This document shows, in pieces, positions 46,303-58,067 of a stretch of DNA of 64,000 bases; the stretch's first letter is position 1; every line of letters starts with the position of its first letter. A program made the translations under genes and the position numbers. This DNA is from Akebia trifoliata (taxonomy: Eukaryota > Streptophyta > Magnoliopsida > Ranunculales > Lardizabalaceae). A model generated the notes under the pieces. It did no database searches, was not told where the DNA came from, and saw only the letters and a list, made by a program, of their open reading frames with translations. The stretch is taken from NCBI GenBank assembly GCA_017979445.1, contig CM030710.1, forward strand, positions 18,400,248 to 18,464,247, read 5' to 3'.

Positions 46303-47489
46303 TGATCGTAGTCAATGTATTCTATCAGAATTTTAGAATTTAAAATTTACCTTAACTTGGTTGGCAAACAAAGGGTCGAATCAAAATGGATAAGGTGTAA
46401 AACCACGCTTGAAGTTGAGATGGATCAAATCCAAAGATTAAAATAGTTTGAGTTGATAGTAAGTTACAAAAAACAGAAATGAAAGTTGTTAAAATTTAAA
46501 CTAAAAATATGGAATGCAATTAGAGAGAATTATCCACCAAAAGCCATTTACCCTATTTAATCTAGTTTTTATCTCAATCCAAAGAGGTTGGTGTTGCTCC
46601 TTAGATCAGAAGGTAAGTATGGACATCAAAATTAAGAACTAAAGTTAGGACTCCTTAACTCACTATTGTGTGAAGCCCTTACTACCTAATATCTAAACTA
46701 AGCATGGAATATCTTGACCTTATCTTAGTATGATCCATCAAACTCTTGCACAAATGTGTTCTCCTCCTCTATGGGTTCGATTTGAATATGAGTTGGGGGA
46801 CAGTGATGAGTTTTTAGCTTATCTCGTTCCCATTACAAGGAGAATGATCTGTGATTCAATCCCACAATGTAGTAAGGTGATCGATTCTGATTTGGTGTTC
46901 TTGATGGATTGAAATTAGAGAAAAAGAAACTGGAAAAAGATTACAAAAAGAAGAACAAGAATTTAAGAGAAAATGCAAAGAAAATCAAAATTTAAATGAA
47001 GAATACTAGAAAAGTTTACTAATTTGAGCTCCATTAATGGATTTTTCTCTTATATAGAGAGAAAACTCCTCTCTTGCTACTCCATCTCTTCTTTCTTCTC
47101 CAGATCCCCCTTTCTCTCTCTCTCTCTCTCTCTCTATCTTTATTTAGAATCCAATGTCCATCTCTTTATCTCCATTCTCTTTTTCTCTGTGTATCTTATT
47201 CTCTCTTTTTAAGATTTTCTTCTCTTTAAAGAATGAGAATTCATAGAAATTATTACTAACTCCCTCAATTTCTGTTTTAAAATTATTATAAAATAACCTC
47301 CTTTACAATTATTACAAAGTACCCCCTTCACTTACAATTATATTTATTCCCAACAAAATGCTCCAAATACAATTATGGTTACAAAATCTCCCATTCATTT
47401 ACAAATATCCCCAACAAATCAATTAAGAAAATTTTAAATCAACTCAACTACATACCCAATATATACAAATACATTTTTACCCTATAACA
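46303..47489 (-). repeat. 5' LTR of the Athila-like element
   Basis: About 1.19 kb, read on the minus strand from TGTTATAGGG (47489) to GATCA (46303). A strong TATA box (CTATATAAGAG, minus strand) lies near 47050-47060. A (CT)n run lies at 47114-47136. The part at about 46757-47489 is repeated in the same orientation at 61062-61758. A plus-strand open frame at 46730-46912 is not considered coding. Confidence 0.78.
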
Positions 47490-48140
47490 ATAAAGCCTCC
47501 TATGAAGCTCAAGGACTAACATTGAAAACAATGATTACATAGAATGATCCTCTTAACAAAAAACATCCCCAGATTAGATCAACTTCCTTTGTGTCTTTTA
47601 GATAGACTGACAATTGCCACTAAGTCCAATTTGAACCTATAATTGTAAAGCCCCCTTAATGCTACCCCGCTAGAAAGTAGTTCAAGGGATGGCATCAATA
47701 CCAAAAACTGTATCACATAATGAATGAAGAAATGGAGCATGAAAGGATGAAAGTGTCGAGCACATGCAGTCTGGGTTTCACGTCTTCTCATAGGCCCTTT
47801 AGCCTGAAAAATGTATAGAAGCTCTACAAGTAACCAACCATTGAAGTGCAACAAATCCTCAATAATTGACAAGAATACCAAGTAAAGAGGATACACATCT
47901 CGTGGTAAGGTCAAACGTAACTAGAAAATGATCATCATATATCCCGTGAAGCTAGTCTATGCATATTTTCCAGCCATGCACAAAGTAGTCAGGCTTTAAT
48001 GCATTTCTAATTAGAATGGAGTTTACTTCTTCCAAACTAGGTTTCAATGGGGAGTAAAAGTCAATCACACCACCAATCCAAGATACTCAAGTGTAACATC
48101 AACTAGTGAGGTATCTAAAACAAATTATGGCGATACTATA
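47490..48140. other. Spacer between two retrotransposons
   Basis: It contains an open minus-strand frame at 47579-47914 (111 codons, hydrophobic, including PFMLHFFIHYVIQFLVLMP) with no domain I recognise. It may be a transposon remnant. Confidence that it is a real gene is low. Confidence 0.4.
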
Positions 48141-48709
48141 TGCGCAGTGAAAATCTGGTGGACAGTGCTAATAGACTCTGTCTCACTGATCCAAAGTCGT
48201 TCCTGTCACCTTCCTCCTCGTGTCGGCGTGGTACCTGCCAAAATTACTCCGATATTCAACTTAGAGAAGTAGAGGAAATAACCTAAGTAACTGGTTATAC
48301 CTCCAATCTACCAAGAAGATCATTTTTTCTGTACTAACTGTACTATTTATGAACCCTTGATGCAAATCAGGGTTTCCCCTTCTCATGGATAGTGATCCTG
48401 GAAAATTGCTTGATTCTGTGGATTCACAAAAGGAATGGGGATCTCCTGGATTGGTCATACTATATTGGAGAGATCTCTGGGCTTGACGTGCACATATTAG
48501 ATTACGATTATTCTATGGTCAGGTCTACTCTACTTGGTAGACTAGGTTCCATTCAGTGCTTTGATGTCCTTTTAGCAATACTAAAAAGATCTTTGTTTTG
48601 ACTTGACCTACTACTGGGCAGCCCCCGTATTCTGTTCTGCGCATAGTACCACTTAACCGGCCTGGACACATGTACAGCTTAGATAATTACACGATGATTT
48701 TCTTCTACA
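48141..48709 (-). repeat. 3' LTR of the Tat/Retand-like element
   Basis: 569 bp, minus strand from TGTAGAAGAAAAT to ...CTGCGCA. It contains a TATA-like CATAAATAGTAC near 48336-48347. It aligns along its whole length with the solo LTR at 45282 and the 5' LTR at 58068. Confidence 0.9.
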
Positions 48710-48722
48710 ATTACCCCCTCTT
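48710..48722 (-). other. Polypurine tract
   Basis: On the minus strand AAGAGGGGGTAAT lies directly before the 3' LTR start. This is the expected position and composition for the plus-strand primer of reverse transcription. Confidence 0.8.
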
Positions 48723-49189
48723 GAGGAAACGTGAAGTCTTTCTGTCTCTTGAGACACATAACTTCTTTCTCATTGACTGTTTTGATTCTCTATAATTACT
48801 TATGCTCTTCATGAATTAACGCATGTAATGCGACGTCATTTCAAATCATCTCTAATAGCTAAGACAAATCAATCTTCATTTGTGTCTGTCCATATGCCCC
48901 ACTATCATCTGCACTACCCCAAAACTACGACGTTTAGGTTGGATTTTAGGCTGTCCTCTTAGGCGTATGTAATATTTTATTATCTCTTATAAATAGGAGA
49001 CTTAGTGCTCATTCTCCTTCTTACTGTGCTATTATTTTCTATGATCTCGTCTCTTTGCATTCTATGAGAAATTCTCTTTCTCTTCTTTCTACTTCATTGT
49101 TACTCTTACCTCTTTCAGATTGAGGTAATCTTCTATTTTTTTTTTACAAATTTATTCTTTCAATTGCTGCTAACATAACCAACTTCGAA

Positions 49190-51650
49190 TGAGGCTTTAC
49201 ATCCCTACTTCTGTGTCTCTTTGGGTCAATGATGACCCCAATAACCCTAGCAACTGCAGTCAGGGAGAAATCTTGGTTTATAGTGGCCAAATTAAGGCTG
49301 GCCTTAGTTTTCCCCTCTCTCTTCCTTAGGGAGGTGTTGAGTAAGATAAATCAGGCCCCATGTCAAATATCTGACAACTTCTATCATTTGGTATAGATTA
49401 TAGAGAAGATGGGCAAACCCCCCAATAACTTCCTCTCCAGATACAATCTGAAAGTCATCCCCCAATGCCCAAGGTATTATTCGCTATCTTCCAAGAACGC
49501 AGAGGTAACACTGGCTCATTTTCTCTCCAATATTAACAAAAGGTGGTAAAGGACCCTATGTTTATCTTCGAGAATTGGGAGTTCACTCTTGGCATTCCTC
49601 ATGAGGGGTTTAGACTCCCTCAGACCTTTCAGGGTACTGTTTTTAGGTTCTGGCTGTGTCTCAATCTACTGTTCTGTCTACAACTTAATCTGTTTATAAC
49701 TTGTGCTTTCTTTTTTTTCATAGATTCTTCTACCTTTTCCGTTGTCAAGGTTAGGAAAGAGCGGTGTAGAGTATCCAAAGATCGGAGACTAGTGATAGTA
49801 GACCTCCAAACTAGAGCTATTGAGGGGGTGGCGGTGGAAAATTTCCTTTATATTTTGTCTCGACCATTTGCACAACGATTCTCCTTTGATCAGGCCGAGT
49901 AGATCTCGAAAGATTTCCCTTCTCTCCTTGCCTATGCACTCCCTTGGTTACTTACATGATGGGCCTTATCCGGTTAGGATTCCTTTGGTCAGGCAAAATA
50001 GATCTCGAAAGATTTTGATCCTTCATTTACTTTTGTTTCTGGTTTTCTTTCACACCTAATTCTGCTAGGGTTCTCAAATGCCATGAATATTAACCTCTCA
50101 AATTTTTCCTTTTCCTCTTCACCTGCCATAAGGACTACTCCTCCCACTGACCCAACCAAGAAGAAGAACAAGAGTTTGGCCTCTCGAGGTTCCACCCTCA
50201 CTAGAGAAGTAGGCTAATTGGCCTTAGTGCATAGGCGGGAGGGGGGGGGGTAGGCTACTTCTACTTCTATCTCTGCTTCTATTTCAATTATGACTATTAC
50301 TGTTGCTACTATTGTAACTATTACTATCCCTACTAGGCTTCTCGAGGAGATTAAGTCACGGCCAAGGATGAGTTTGGACGTCATCAGGGAGCACAGCCTT
50401 ATTCTTGACCTATAGTAGGGTAAGAAACGCAAGTTGATTAGGAGAGTTTTGAGGGATCATTTCCCTCTAGAGGAGTCTGAACAGGAATGTGTCAATTACC
50501 TTAAGACTCCTCTACAGGAAGTTGGATTCTCTTGGAGGAGTCGTGAGGCCTTCTTCTAGGAAGAAAATGAGTACAATGATTTTTGACTTCCCTTCAATCA
50601 TGTCTACAATAAGAGCTGTGGGGTGAAGAACCCTGTCGTTGCTACTTCTCTACTCTCTTACTCCATTTTCTCCAAGGATTGGGATGTTGTGGACAAGGCC
50701 AATGCTGACATGGGCTTTGGTCGATTTGTTTATGGCCTCTATTAGGTAACTCTTTATTTTTCTTATTCTACTATATTCTTTTTAGGTTTTTACTCACTTA
50801 ACTGTTTTATTCTTCTCGTAGGCCAACATCTATGAAACATTAGCCTTTTTGAAATGGCGTGAGGCTAAGGACCATGCGGCTATCTTGGCTAGGGAGCATG
50901 AAGAAAAAAATAACTCTACTCCAAGTTGAGCTAACTTCTTTTAGTCAATTTTCCTAGGGTGGAGGCAAACTTGGCCCAATTTTCCAAGGCAAATTTAACC
51001 TTGGAAGCCATCAATAAGAAGCTGACAGATCTCTAAGGTGATTTTCGACTGGACCTGGCTAGCTATAAAGAGAGAATACAACGGAGAGACGCAGAGCTGG
51101 TAAATCTTCAAGAGAAAGTACAGTTGCAAGAGCTTGAGCTAGGCTCCCTTAGAGCTGATATTGAGTTGACTAGGAAAACTTAGGCCAAGGAAAATGAGGC
51201 TGAGACCAAGAGACTGTTGGAGAAATTACAGGCCCAATGCTCTTGGTTGGTAAAGAAAGCTTCTACTAAGGCCTACTATGAAGGCTTTGAGTTTACTCGT
51301 CTTTAGTATGAGGAGGACGAAGAGGACAATGAGGATGAAGGTCCTATTGTTTCTCCTATCAGGAATATGTCTAGCTAAATTGGACATTTTGGACGAGTCC
51401 CACCTTTCCAACTGGATGGGGAGGAAAACCTTGTTTTTGTCTTGGAATGAGTCCCTGACGAGCTTATGGAGGCTGGGCTTACTGTATAATTGGACCTAGC
51501 CAAAACGACTGATTCTTCTACTTAGGCCAGTGATCTGCCCCTTGACTTGCCTTCTAACCCGTCTTATGCCTCTTTTATTAATGTTGATCAAGACTAGGCA
51601 GCCGACCCTCCAAATCATGCTATTGAGACTTTACCTTTTGTTATCGAATG
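49190..51650 (+). pseudogene. Antisense reading frame of the Tat-like element ('putative gypsy type transposon'-like, coiled-coil C-terminus)
   Basis: It lies on the plus strand, opposite to pol, between the tandem array and the 3' LTR. The start MRLYIPTSVSLW followed by AGLSFPLSL resembles the N-terminus of the plant 'putative gypsy type transposon' (Transposase_28) family. MVKDPMFIFENWEF then GIPHEGFRLPQTF follow at about 49543. A later stretch at 50429-50745 reads KKRKLIRRVLRDHFPLEESE and DWDVVDKANADMGFGRF. The C-terminus (about 50990-51370) is an acidic coiled coil with LVNLQEKVQLQELELGSLRA, then KKASTKAYYEGFEF and many D/E. Possible GT-AG introns lie at about 49645-49725 and 50747-50821. 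Several in-frame TAG/TGA codons make it a pseudogene. Family assignment is by recalled motifs. Confidence 0.7.
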
Positions 51651-52299
51651 AAGATCTGCTCCTTGGTTTCAGTTGTACTTTATTTTTGTTGCTATTCTTT
51701 GTACTATCTCATTTTTGGGACCTCTTTTGTACTCTTTCTTTTGTTATTAATAAGAAATTTTACTTTCACACAACTACTGTTATTATCTTTAATATAAAAC
51801 TTTACTTTTTCAAACTGCTTATGCTGCATAAACAATCTGCTACTCTACTTTCTAACTTAGCATAAATTTCAACACTACGCCATACTGCTTACATTGCATA
51901 CATACTCTTCTAAATTGCTTTAACTACTCATATTATTGATAAAGCTGCACATTCCATTGCTAAATTTCTTGAACTACTCATATTACTACTAAATTGCTTG
52001 AACTACTCATATTTACTACCTCTTCCCCTTAGCTTCTAGCTTATATAAATTTTACTTAGGTAGAACCTTTTGAAAGATAACTACATCACACTTCGAGGAG
52101 GTATCTTTGAGTTTCTGTCCTTGATGAAGGCTCTAACTTAGCTTTTACTTCTTTGTACCTAAAATGGCTACTCTTCATCATTTTCATTATTCTAAGGCAA
52201 ACTGCAGTTTTTTAGCAACTTTTCTCCTACCCATTGGTAGATGTCTTCAAGGATCTGCTTTTATGCTAAACAATTCTCTTGGCTCTGTTGCTCAAGATA
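51651..52299. other. Non-coding part of the Tat-like element
   Basis: It includes three imperfect short direct repeats with GCTTGAACTACTCATATT (about 51905-52015). No coding signal is seen. The stretch lies between the antisense frame and the 105-bp array. Confidence 0.5.
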
Positions 52300-53030
52300 G
52301 AGTATGGTCGACTAGTTTTTCACTCTACTATTGAAATAGAGGAAAACTGCGTGGACCAGACTCTAGAATGAGCCCAACTCAGTACTGATTTACTCGTGCC
52401 AGAGTAGGGCCCCGACCATCTTCTTGTTATGCCAATTATGACAGAGAAGACAAGAATGCCTAAACCCAGGTGGGATCCATCTTTAGTGCTCTTGAATTCG
52501 ACGTAGAGTAGGACCCTGACTAGTTTCTTACTCTACCAATTAAGGCAGAAAAGACCTACATAGGTTTGGATCCAGGCAGGATTCACATTAGTGCTTCGTT
52601 ATTCATATCAGAGTTGGGCCCCGACTGGCTTCTTACCTTGCTAGTTAATGTAGAGAAGACCCATGTAGACCCGGATCCAGGTGGGATGCATTTTAAGTGC
52701 TCTTGAACTCATGATAGAGTAGGACCTCGATCAATTTGTTGCTTTGCTAATTAAGGTAGAGAAGACTCACGAAGGTTTGGAACTAGGTAGAATCCACATT
52801 AGTACTTCGTTAATCGTGTCAGAGTTAGGCCTCAACCAACTTCTTAACCTACTAATTAAGGCAGAGAAGACCCATGTAGACCTGGATCTAGGTGGGATCC
52901 ATCTTCAGTGCTAAATTATTTTCATCATAATCCTGACTAGCATCTTACTTTACCAATTAAAGTAGAGAAGACCCGCGTAAGCCCAGATCCAAATAGGATC
53001 CAACTTTAGTGCTAAATCCCCGTGCATTCT
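52300..53030. repeat. 105-bp tandem array inside the retrotransposon
   Basis: About seven diverged units with starts near 52300, 52402, 52506, 52611, 52717, 52822 and 52928, giving spacings of 102-106 bases. Each unit contains GAGTWGGGCC..GAC, TTAAGGYAGAGAAGACC, GGATCCAGGTGGGATCCA and TTAGTGCT. The array lies just 3' of the integrase in element orientation. Tat-lineage elements are known to carry variable tandem repeats in this region. Confidence 0.92.
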
Positions 53031-53059
53031 ACTAGCGACCAGGAAATATTTTTTATTGA

Positions 53060-54240
53060 TAGTATCTTTTCAGGTTATATGTATTCCACGATCTAGGCAG
53101 CTCTTGACTGGTCATTGTTATCAAGTAATAGACTCCGTTCAAACTATACTTGTTACTCTATATGGTTCTTTTCAGTTAGCATCCAATTTGTCATTGTTCC
53201 GCTCTTTTGTATTCTAGAATACCCTATGCAGTACTAGATCTCCTTATTTAAACTGCCTGTGGCAGACTTTTTTATTGAAGTAGCTTTGCAGCTTTTCGTG
53301 ATAGTTCTCTAGCCTTACCAACGCTGCTTCTCACTTCTCTTCTAATAAATCTAGTTATGCGATTATCTATTGGTTGTTTTGGTCAGTCTGCACTATTCTG
53401 GATCTCATTGTCGGAAGCTATTTTCGGTAGGAATCACTACCTCCATTCCATAAGTCATAGTGAACGGGGATATCCCTGTGGAAGTTCTGATAGTTGTCCT
53501 GTAGGCCCATAACACCCCATGCAAGAATGCTGTCCATTTTTCCTTTACTTTTCCTAGTTTTTTCTTTAACGTATCTATTGATACCTTGTTGGTAGCCTCA
53601 ACCTATCTGTTGCTCTGCGGATACTGTGACATGAAAAATAACTGCGTTATCCCATGCTCTTTACAAAAATCTCTAATCTGCTCTCTTGCAAATTGTCTCC
53701 TATTATTTGAAACTATATGTATGGCAGACCAAGTCTACAGATTATGTTCTGCCATAAGAATATTTAGACTTCTTATCGACATATTCTAGCTAGAAGGAGT
53801 GCTTATACCCACTTGGTGAAGTAATTTGTCACAACTAGTAAGAAAGTTAGGATACTTGGTGCCCTAGGCATCGAGCCTACTAGATCAATTCCCCATTGTG
53901 CAAACGACTAAGGGCTGATGAGAGAATTGAGCTGCACTGTTGGTTATCAAATTATCCTCTCATGTCTTTGGCAAATTGACGCAATGCTTGACGTGCAGAG
54001 CTGTCTTTTTTTGCAAATAGGGTTAGAAATATCCTTGAGAGAGTACTTTGTGGGCAAAGACTTTGCCCATGAGTGATTTCCATGATCTTCTTCATGGATG
54101 TTGCTCAGCAAGTCTTTTGTCTCCTCTGGTGCTAGAAAACATAGGAGTGGTTTTCTTACTGATTTTCTATACAAAATCCCATCTAGGATAATGTATCTCT
54201 CTACTCTTGATTCGTTTAGCCTCTTTAGGATTTTTGGACA
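53060..54240 (-). pseudogene. Integrase of the Tat/Retand-like element
   Basis: Minus-strand fragments run in integrase order. A region near 54000 carries VKHC. RRQFARKQIRDFCKEHGI is near 53690-53640, QSNR-VEATNKVSIDTLKKKLGK is near 53610-53540, and LWAYRTTIRTSTGISPFTMT with EVVIPTE is near 53500-53430. These match the catalytic core and the WAYRT..TGxTPF signature of gypsy integrases. Multiple stops and at least one frameshift disable it. The catalytic aspartates and glutamate cannot all be read intact. Confidence 0.85.
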
Positions 54241-54289
54241 ACTCTTTTTGGTGTAGGAAAGTTAGGATTGGACTCATCCATCTTTGATC

Positions 54290-54770
54290 CCATATGCTGC
54301 TACCACATTGACTAACTCTAGTTCATTTATCGCGAGACTTTCTTGGTAACCCAATGGTAATTTTCTCCTCTCTTTTCCTGCCAGCATTGAGGCTATGAAG
54401 TCTAGGGTATCTACATGCCTGTTGTTTGTCTGCGATATGTTCTCTACTCTGTTCTCTCCAGTTTGAAGTATGGCAAACTTGATTTTCTCCAAATAGAGTT
54501 GCAGTCTGGGATCTCATGTTTAAACGCCCCATTGACATGATTAACTATTAGTTGTGAGTCACTATAGACTGTAGCCTCAGTTACCCTTAACCCTACTAAC
54601 AAATTGAGGTCGAACAACATTGCTTCATATTGTATTTCATTATTCAACTCCCTGAATCCCAATTTAACTATTTTCTTTATCCTAGATCCGTCAAGAGTGA
54701 TCAGCACCACTCCTATTCTTAACCTTTCCAGGTTTGAAGATCCATCCACGTAGACTTTCCACCCTAGATG
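54290..54770 (-). pseudogene. RNase H of the Tat/Retand-like element
   Basis: The minus-strand frame reads WKVYVDGSSNLERLRIGVVL, then NNEIQYEAMLFDLNLLVGLR and VTEATVYSDSQLIVNHVNG. The Asp of YVDGSS, Glu of YEAM and Asp of YSDSQL are the expected catalytic residues, and all are retained here. The DGS..GAG..L and NN.AEYEA pattern matches RNase H of plant Tat-type elements. Downstream a frameshift leads into a region with a Leu/Ala-rich AD.LA-like tail. Confidence 0.88.
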
Positions 54771-54899
54771 GTTGTTTGCCTTTCGTTAACATGTTCCAGC
54801 TCTTTTACCAACATATCTGAAATAACTAGGTACAGTTTTAGTTTCTCTCTTACTTTTGGTTTGGAAAGTATAGATGATTTGCCCATATATTTTTTCAAC

Positions 54900-55980
54900 T
54901 CTGTGAAGGCTTGCCCATATAGTCCTCTGTCCACTCTAACTTGGTATTCTTTCGCAACAACTGGTACAATAGTCTGCACTTATCTGAAGATCTAGAAATG
55001 AATTGGTTTAGGGCTATTATTCTTCCTGCTAACTTTAGAACTTCAGAACTTGCTTCTACATTTTCAGAAAGGGCATTTCTAGTAGTGCTTTGATCTAGTC
55101 TAGATTGGCTTCTATACCTATCTTTGTGACTAGGTAGCCCAAGAACTTCCTTGAAGTTAACGCAAAAGTGCATTTCTCCGAATTGAGCTTTATCCCAATT
55201 TTTCTCACTTGAGAAAAGACCTCTTCTAGATTAGCAACGTGATCTTCATTCTTCTTACTCTTTACTAAAAGATCATTAATATAGACTTCTATAGTCTTAT
55301 TTAATAGATCCTTGAAGAGTTATGTTACCAACCTTTGATAAGTCACCTCTGTATTTTTCAACTTGAAAGGGTATAACTTTATACTAGAAGAGCCCCTGCT
55401 CAGTGATGAAGGTTGTCTTCTTTTGATCTGTCAGATTAAGTTGTATCCTATTGTACCTAGAATAACCATCCATCAAGGGCAACCTTTTGTGGCTTGAAGT
55501 CACATTTACCAGTTGGTCTATCCTCGACATAGGAAAATTATCCTCAAGACAGGCCTTGTTTAGGTTTGTAAAGTCAATACAAACTCTAACCTTCCCATTC
55601 TTCTTCGATACTACCACGATATTCGCTATCCAATCAAGAAGCTGCACTTTCCTGATGAACCTTGCTCTGATCAGCTTACCCACCTATTCGTTTACTACTT
55701 CTTTGAATTGTTGTGCTAATCTCCTCTACTTCTATTTTACTAGCTTAAAAGTTGATTACACATTCAAGTGATGGCAAATCACTTTTGGATTGACCCCCGA
55801 CATCTCTTCTATGGACCAGGATAAAATGTCTCGATTTCTTCTTAAGCATTCTATTAGCTCTTTCAGTTCTTCTGATGCCAGCTCTACTCCTACTCCAATC
55901 TGCCTACCTTCCCCTACATCTACCATCCAGACGTTATCTAGGCATGGGGATTCTTCAAGCTCGTTTTCCCCCATTGTAAC
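54900..55980 (-). pseudogene. Reverse transcriptase of the Tat/Retand-like element
   Basis: The minus strand carries GKLIRARFIRKVQLLDWIAN, VVSKKNGKVRVCIDFTNLNK and YSRYNRIQLNLTDQKKTTFI (55683-55384). It continues with YKVIPFKLKNTEVTYQRLV, the active-site region EVYINDLLVKSKKNEDHV (YIND in place of YVDD) and SEKCTFAL..RKFLGYLVT. This is the standard gypsy RT order. The first Asp of the active-site pair is replaced by Asn and stops are present, so the enzyme would be dead. A linker with LKELIECLRRNRDILSWSIE lies upstream at 55974-55756. Confidence 0.9.
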
Positions 55981-55999
55981 TATTATTGTTGGACATTAA

Positions 56000-56471
56000 C
56001 TTCAGAAGGCTCTTCCTTGTCCAGTATATATACTTAGGTTGTTATTTGATCCCCTAGTATATCCTACATCTTTTGCAGCATCGAGAACCTTAGGACCTGG
56101 TAGTATGTAGAGGGAACGACCCCCATCTCATGTGTCTACCATCTACCCACGATGTCATTGTATGGGGAGCTCGCCTTGACAATCATAAACTTGGTCATCA
56201 AAGTCGTCGGTCCTGCCTGCACTGGTAAGATAATCTCGTCCTACGGTTCGTTTGTTCTCCCGTCAAACCTAATCAAAGATGCTCCTACTGGGGTGAGTAC
56301 ATTATTGCTAAGACCCATCTTCAAAAGAGTCAAAGTGTACAGAATGTCGATAGAACTGCCGTTGTCGATCTGTACCCTCTTGAGAATAAAAATGACCATT
56401 TGGATGGTTACTACAAGTGTATGGTAATGGGGCCTCACTATCCCCTCTAGGTTTTTATTCGTAAAAGCCAC
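56000..56471 (-). pseudogene. Aspartic protease of the Tat/Retand-like element
   Basis: The minus-strand frame with RVQIDNGSSIDILYTLTLLK and MGLSNNVLTPVGASLIRFDG resembles Tat-type proteases (V.IDNGSS.DI......KMG......L.P...L.GF.G). The active-site motif is D-N-G-S, with Asn replacing Ser/Thr, as is common in this lineage. Downstream TKFMIVKASSPYNDIVGR matches the conserved FxVxxxxxxYNxIxGR block. Stop codons follow. Confidence 0.85.
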
Positions 56472-56639
56472 GGTCTACTCTCTGTAGGGCTCTATTTGTT
56501 TTGTAAGCTCGCTTCTTACTTTGTAGACGTGAGCCAAGTTCTCTACTCACCGTTTCTTGATCCTTTCATCCACCTTGCTCTAACCTGACCTTCTGCTCTC
56601 CTACTTGAGGACAACATGTATCACTAATGCCCTTCCATC

Positions 56640-58014
56640 TTATCTTCAACAGGTTGCTGATCTGGCTATTAGTTCCTGTCTCAGGGTGGATTCTCCTTTT
56701 GTCGTCTGGGCAGGTCTCTCAATCTGTCCTATTTTATCAACCTATGCAGAAATCTTTTCAAGGCCTGACATCTGTTGGTGGTATGTGCTAGCACTTTGTG
56801 ATACTTGTAGTATCACTCATCTCGATTTATCTACTCTGAAGGAAGTGGTGTTGGCCATTCAAAATAAGGCTCATTCACTATGAGTGGTAAAATCTCACTA
56901 GGAGGCATAGAAAAATATATCTCCTCTCTCTTCCACTCTCTATCTTGTTCGAACGGTCTCTTTCTGTTTATTGTTGTGGTTGATGCTGCTTGCGGGGCTT
57001 CACCATAATATGTATTACTTTGTTCTTCCTAGCTAAATTTCGGGGATCATCTTCCAAAAAAATATACTTCTCTGCTCTTTCGAACAATTCGTTTAATACT
57101 TCTAGTTTCTTCTTTACAAAAGACCTATATAATCCTGAGGTACATGGCAAAGAGTTCCTGAACGCCACTATGACCGTTCTCTCATCGCAATTCTCCAGGA
57201 ACATTGCTTATTTCTTGAACGTTCTTGTAAACTCTCTGAGGCTCTCCCTAGATTGCATTCTCATACTGAGCAGAGCATCAACGTCTCCGCCACTCTTTTT
57301 GTTATCGATGTAACATGTTACAAAGGTAGTGCAGAACTCCTCAAAAGATATTATAGATCCATATGACAGTGTGTGGAACCATGTTAATGCATTCTCTTAC
57401 AACCTAGAAGGGAATAGTTTGTACATCAGTCTTTTGTTTCCTTCCCACAAGGCAAGCATCTTCTAGAAATGGAAAAAATAATCTACCGGGTCTTTTGTCC
57501 CTAAGTAAGGAGTGAAGTGTGATGGCATGAATTGTTTTAGAATTTTTTCCGCCAATATTGCCAATGTAAAGGGAGATTTATGAATTCCACTAACAGTTTG
57601 TGCTGTCGTTGTGCTAATATCAACACTCTTTATCGTCTCTTTCTCTTTCCTGATCATCTCTTTGATCTTCTCTCTTGCTAGACCCATTACGGGTTCTTCT
57701 CGAGTAGTTGTAGTAGCAACTTCTATCTCTCCTTCTCTTGTTGGGATCAACGGTGGAGCACTTCCTTCTGTATTCAAAGTGTGATCTCCAATAGAAGGCT
57801 GAGGATCTTTCGGTGGGAGATCTTGTCTCACTGACTGTTTGTTATCAAGACTCTCACTCAGATTTTGATTATGTTGAATTAGATTGTCCATTTTCTTCCG
57901 CATCTCTTCTTGCTACTTACTCATGGCCTCTAGCATTACCAAGAGTTGAATATCTGTGGTTGGTGCCACGGGTGGGGGTGCATTGATTTCGACGATTCTT
58001 GTGGATCTCACCAT
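56640..58014 (-). pseudogene. Gag of the Tat/Retand-like element
   Basis: The frame starts at an ATG (58012-58014) 54 bases after the 5' LTR. It reads MVRSTRIVEINAPPPVAP and runs to 56968 without a frameshift, but with four in-frame stops. The core block includes NALTWFHTLSYGSIISFEEF, RMQSRESLREFTRTFKK and NELFERAEKYIFLEDDP, matching retrotransposon gag. After 56968 the frame shifts into a region with YYKYHKVLAHTTNRCQALK, a degenerate CxxH..GH....C knuckle. All four early stops are TAG or TAA where CAG/CAA would restore a plausible Gln. Confidence 0.88.
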
Positions 58015-58067
58015 TGTTTTGATTGAAATCAATATGCTATTAGTATTCTTATGGACGGAACCAGTTC

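Larger units (their letters stand above)
42330..47489 (-). mobile_element. Athila-like Ty3/gypsy element, 5' half only
   Basis: In minus-strand order there is a 5' LTR (47489-46303), a primer binding site, a leader, gag and protease. The element stops at about 42330 without RT, RNase H, integrase or 3' LTR. The leader holds a later solo LTR (45282-45846) of an unrelated Tat-like family. A segment of gag is inverted (43578-44111). The Athila assignment rests on the gag/protease sequence pattern and the tRNA-Asp-type primer site. The truncated end lies less than 1 kb upstream of the ERF gene. Confidence 0.85.

Noticed and set aside
46730..46912. Possible gene shared with 61062-61210 (similar translations in both)
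   Set aside because: The segment lies within an Athila-like LTR and its duplicate, and the similarity is explained by the DNA repeat. Both copies have stops soon after.
47579..47914. 111-codon hydrophobic minus-strand frame as a membrane protein gene
   Set aside because: It sits in transposon-rich DNA without start context, introns or a recognisable domain. Kept only as a note on the spacer.
51900..52020. CRISPR-like short direct repeats
   Set aside because: Only three imperfect units without uniform spacers, inside a retrotransposon.
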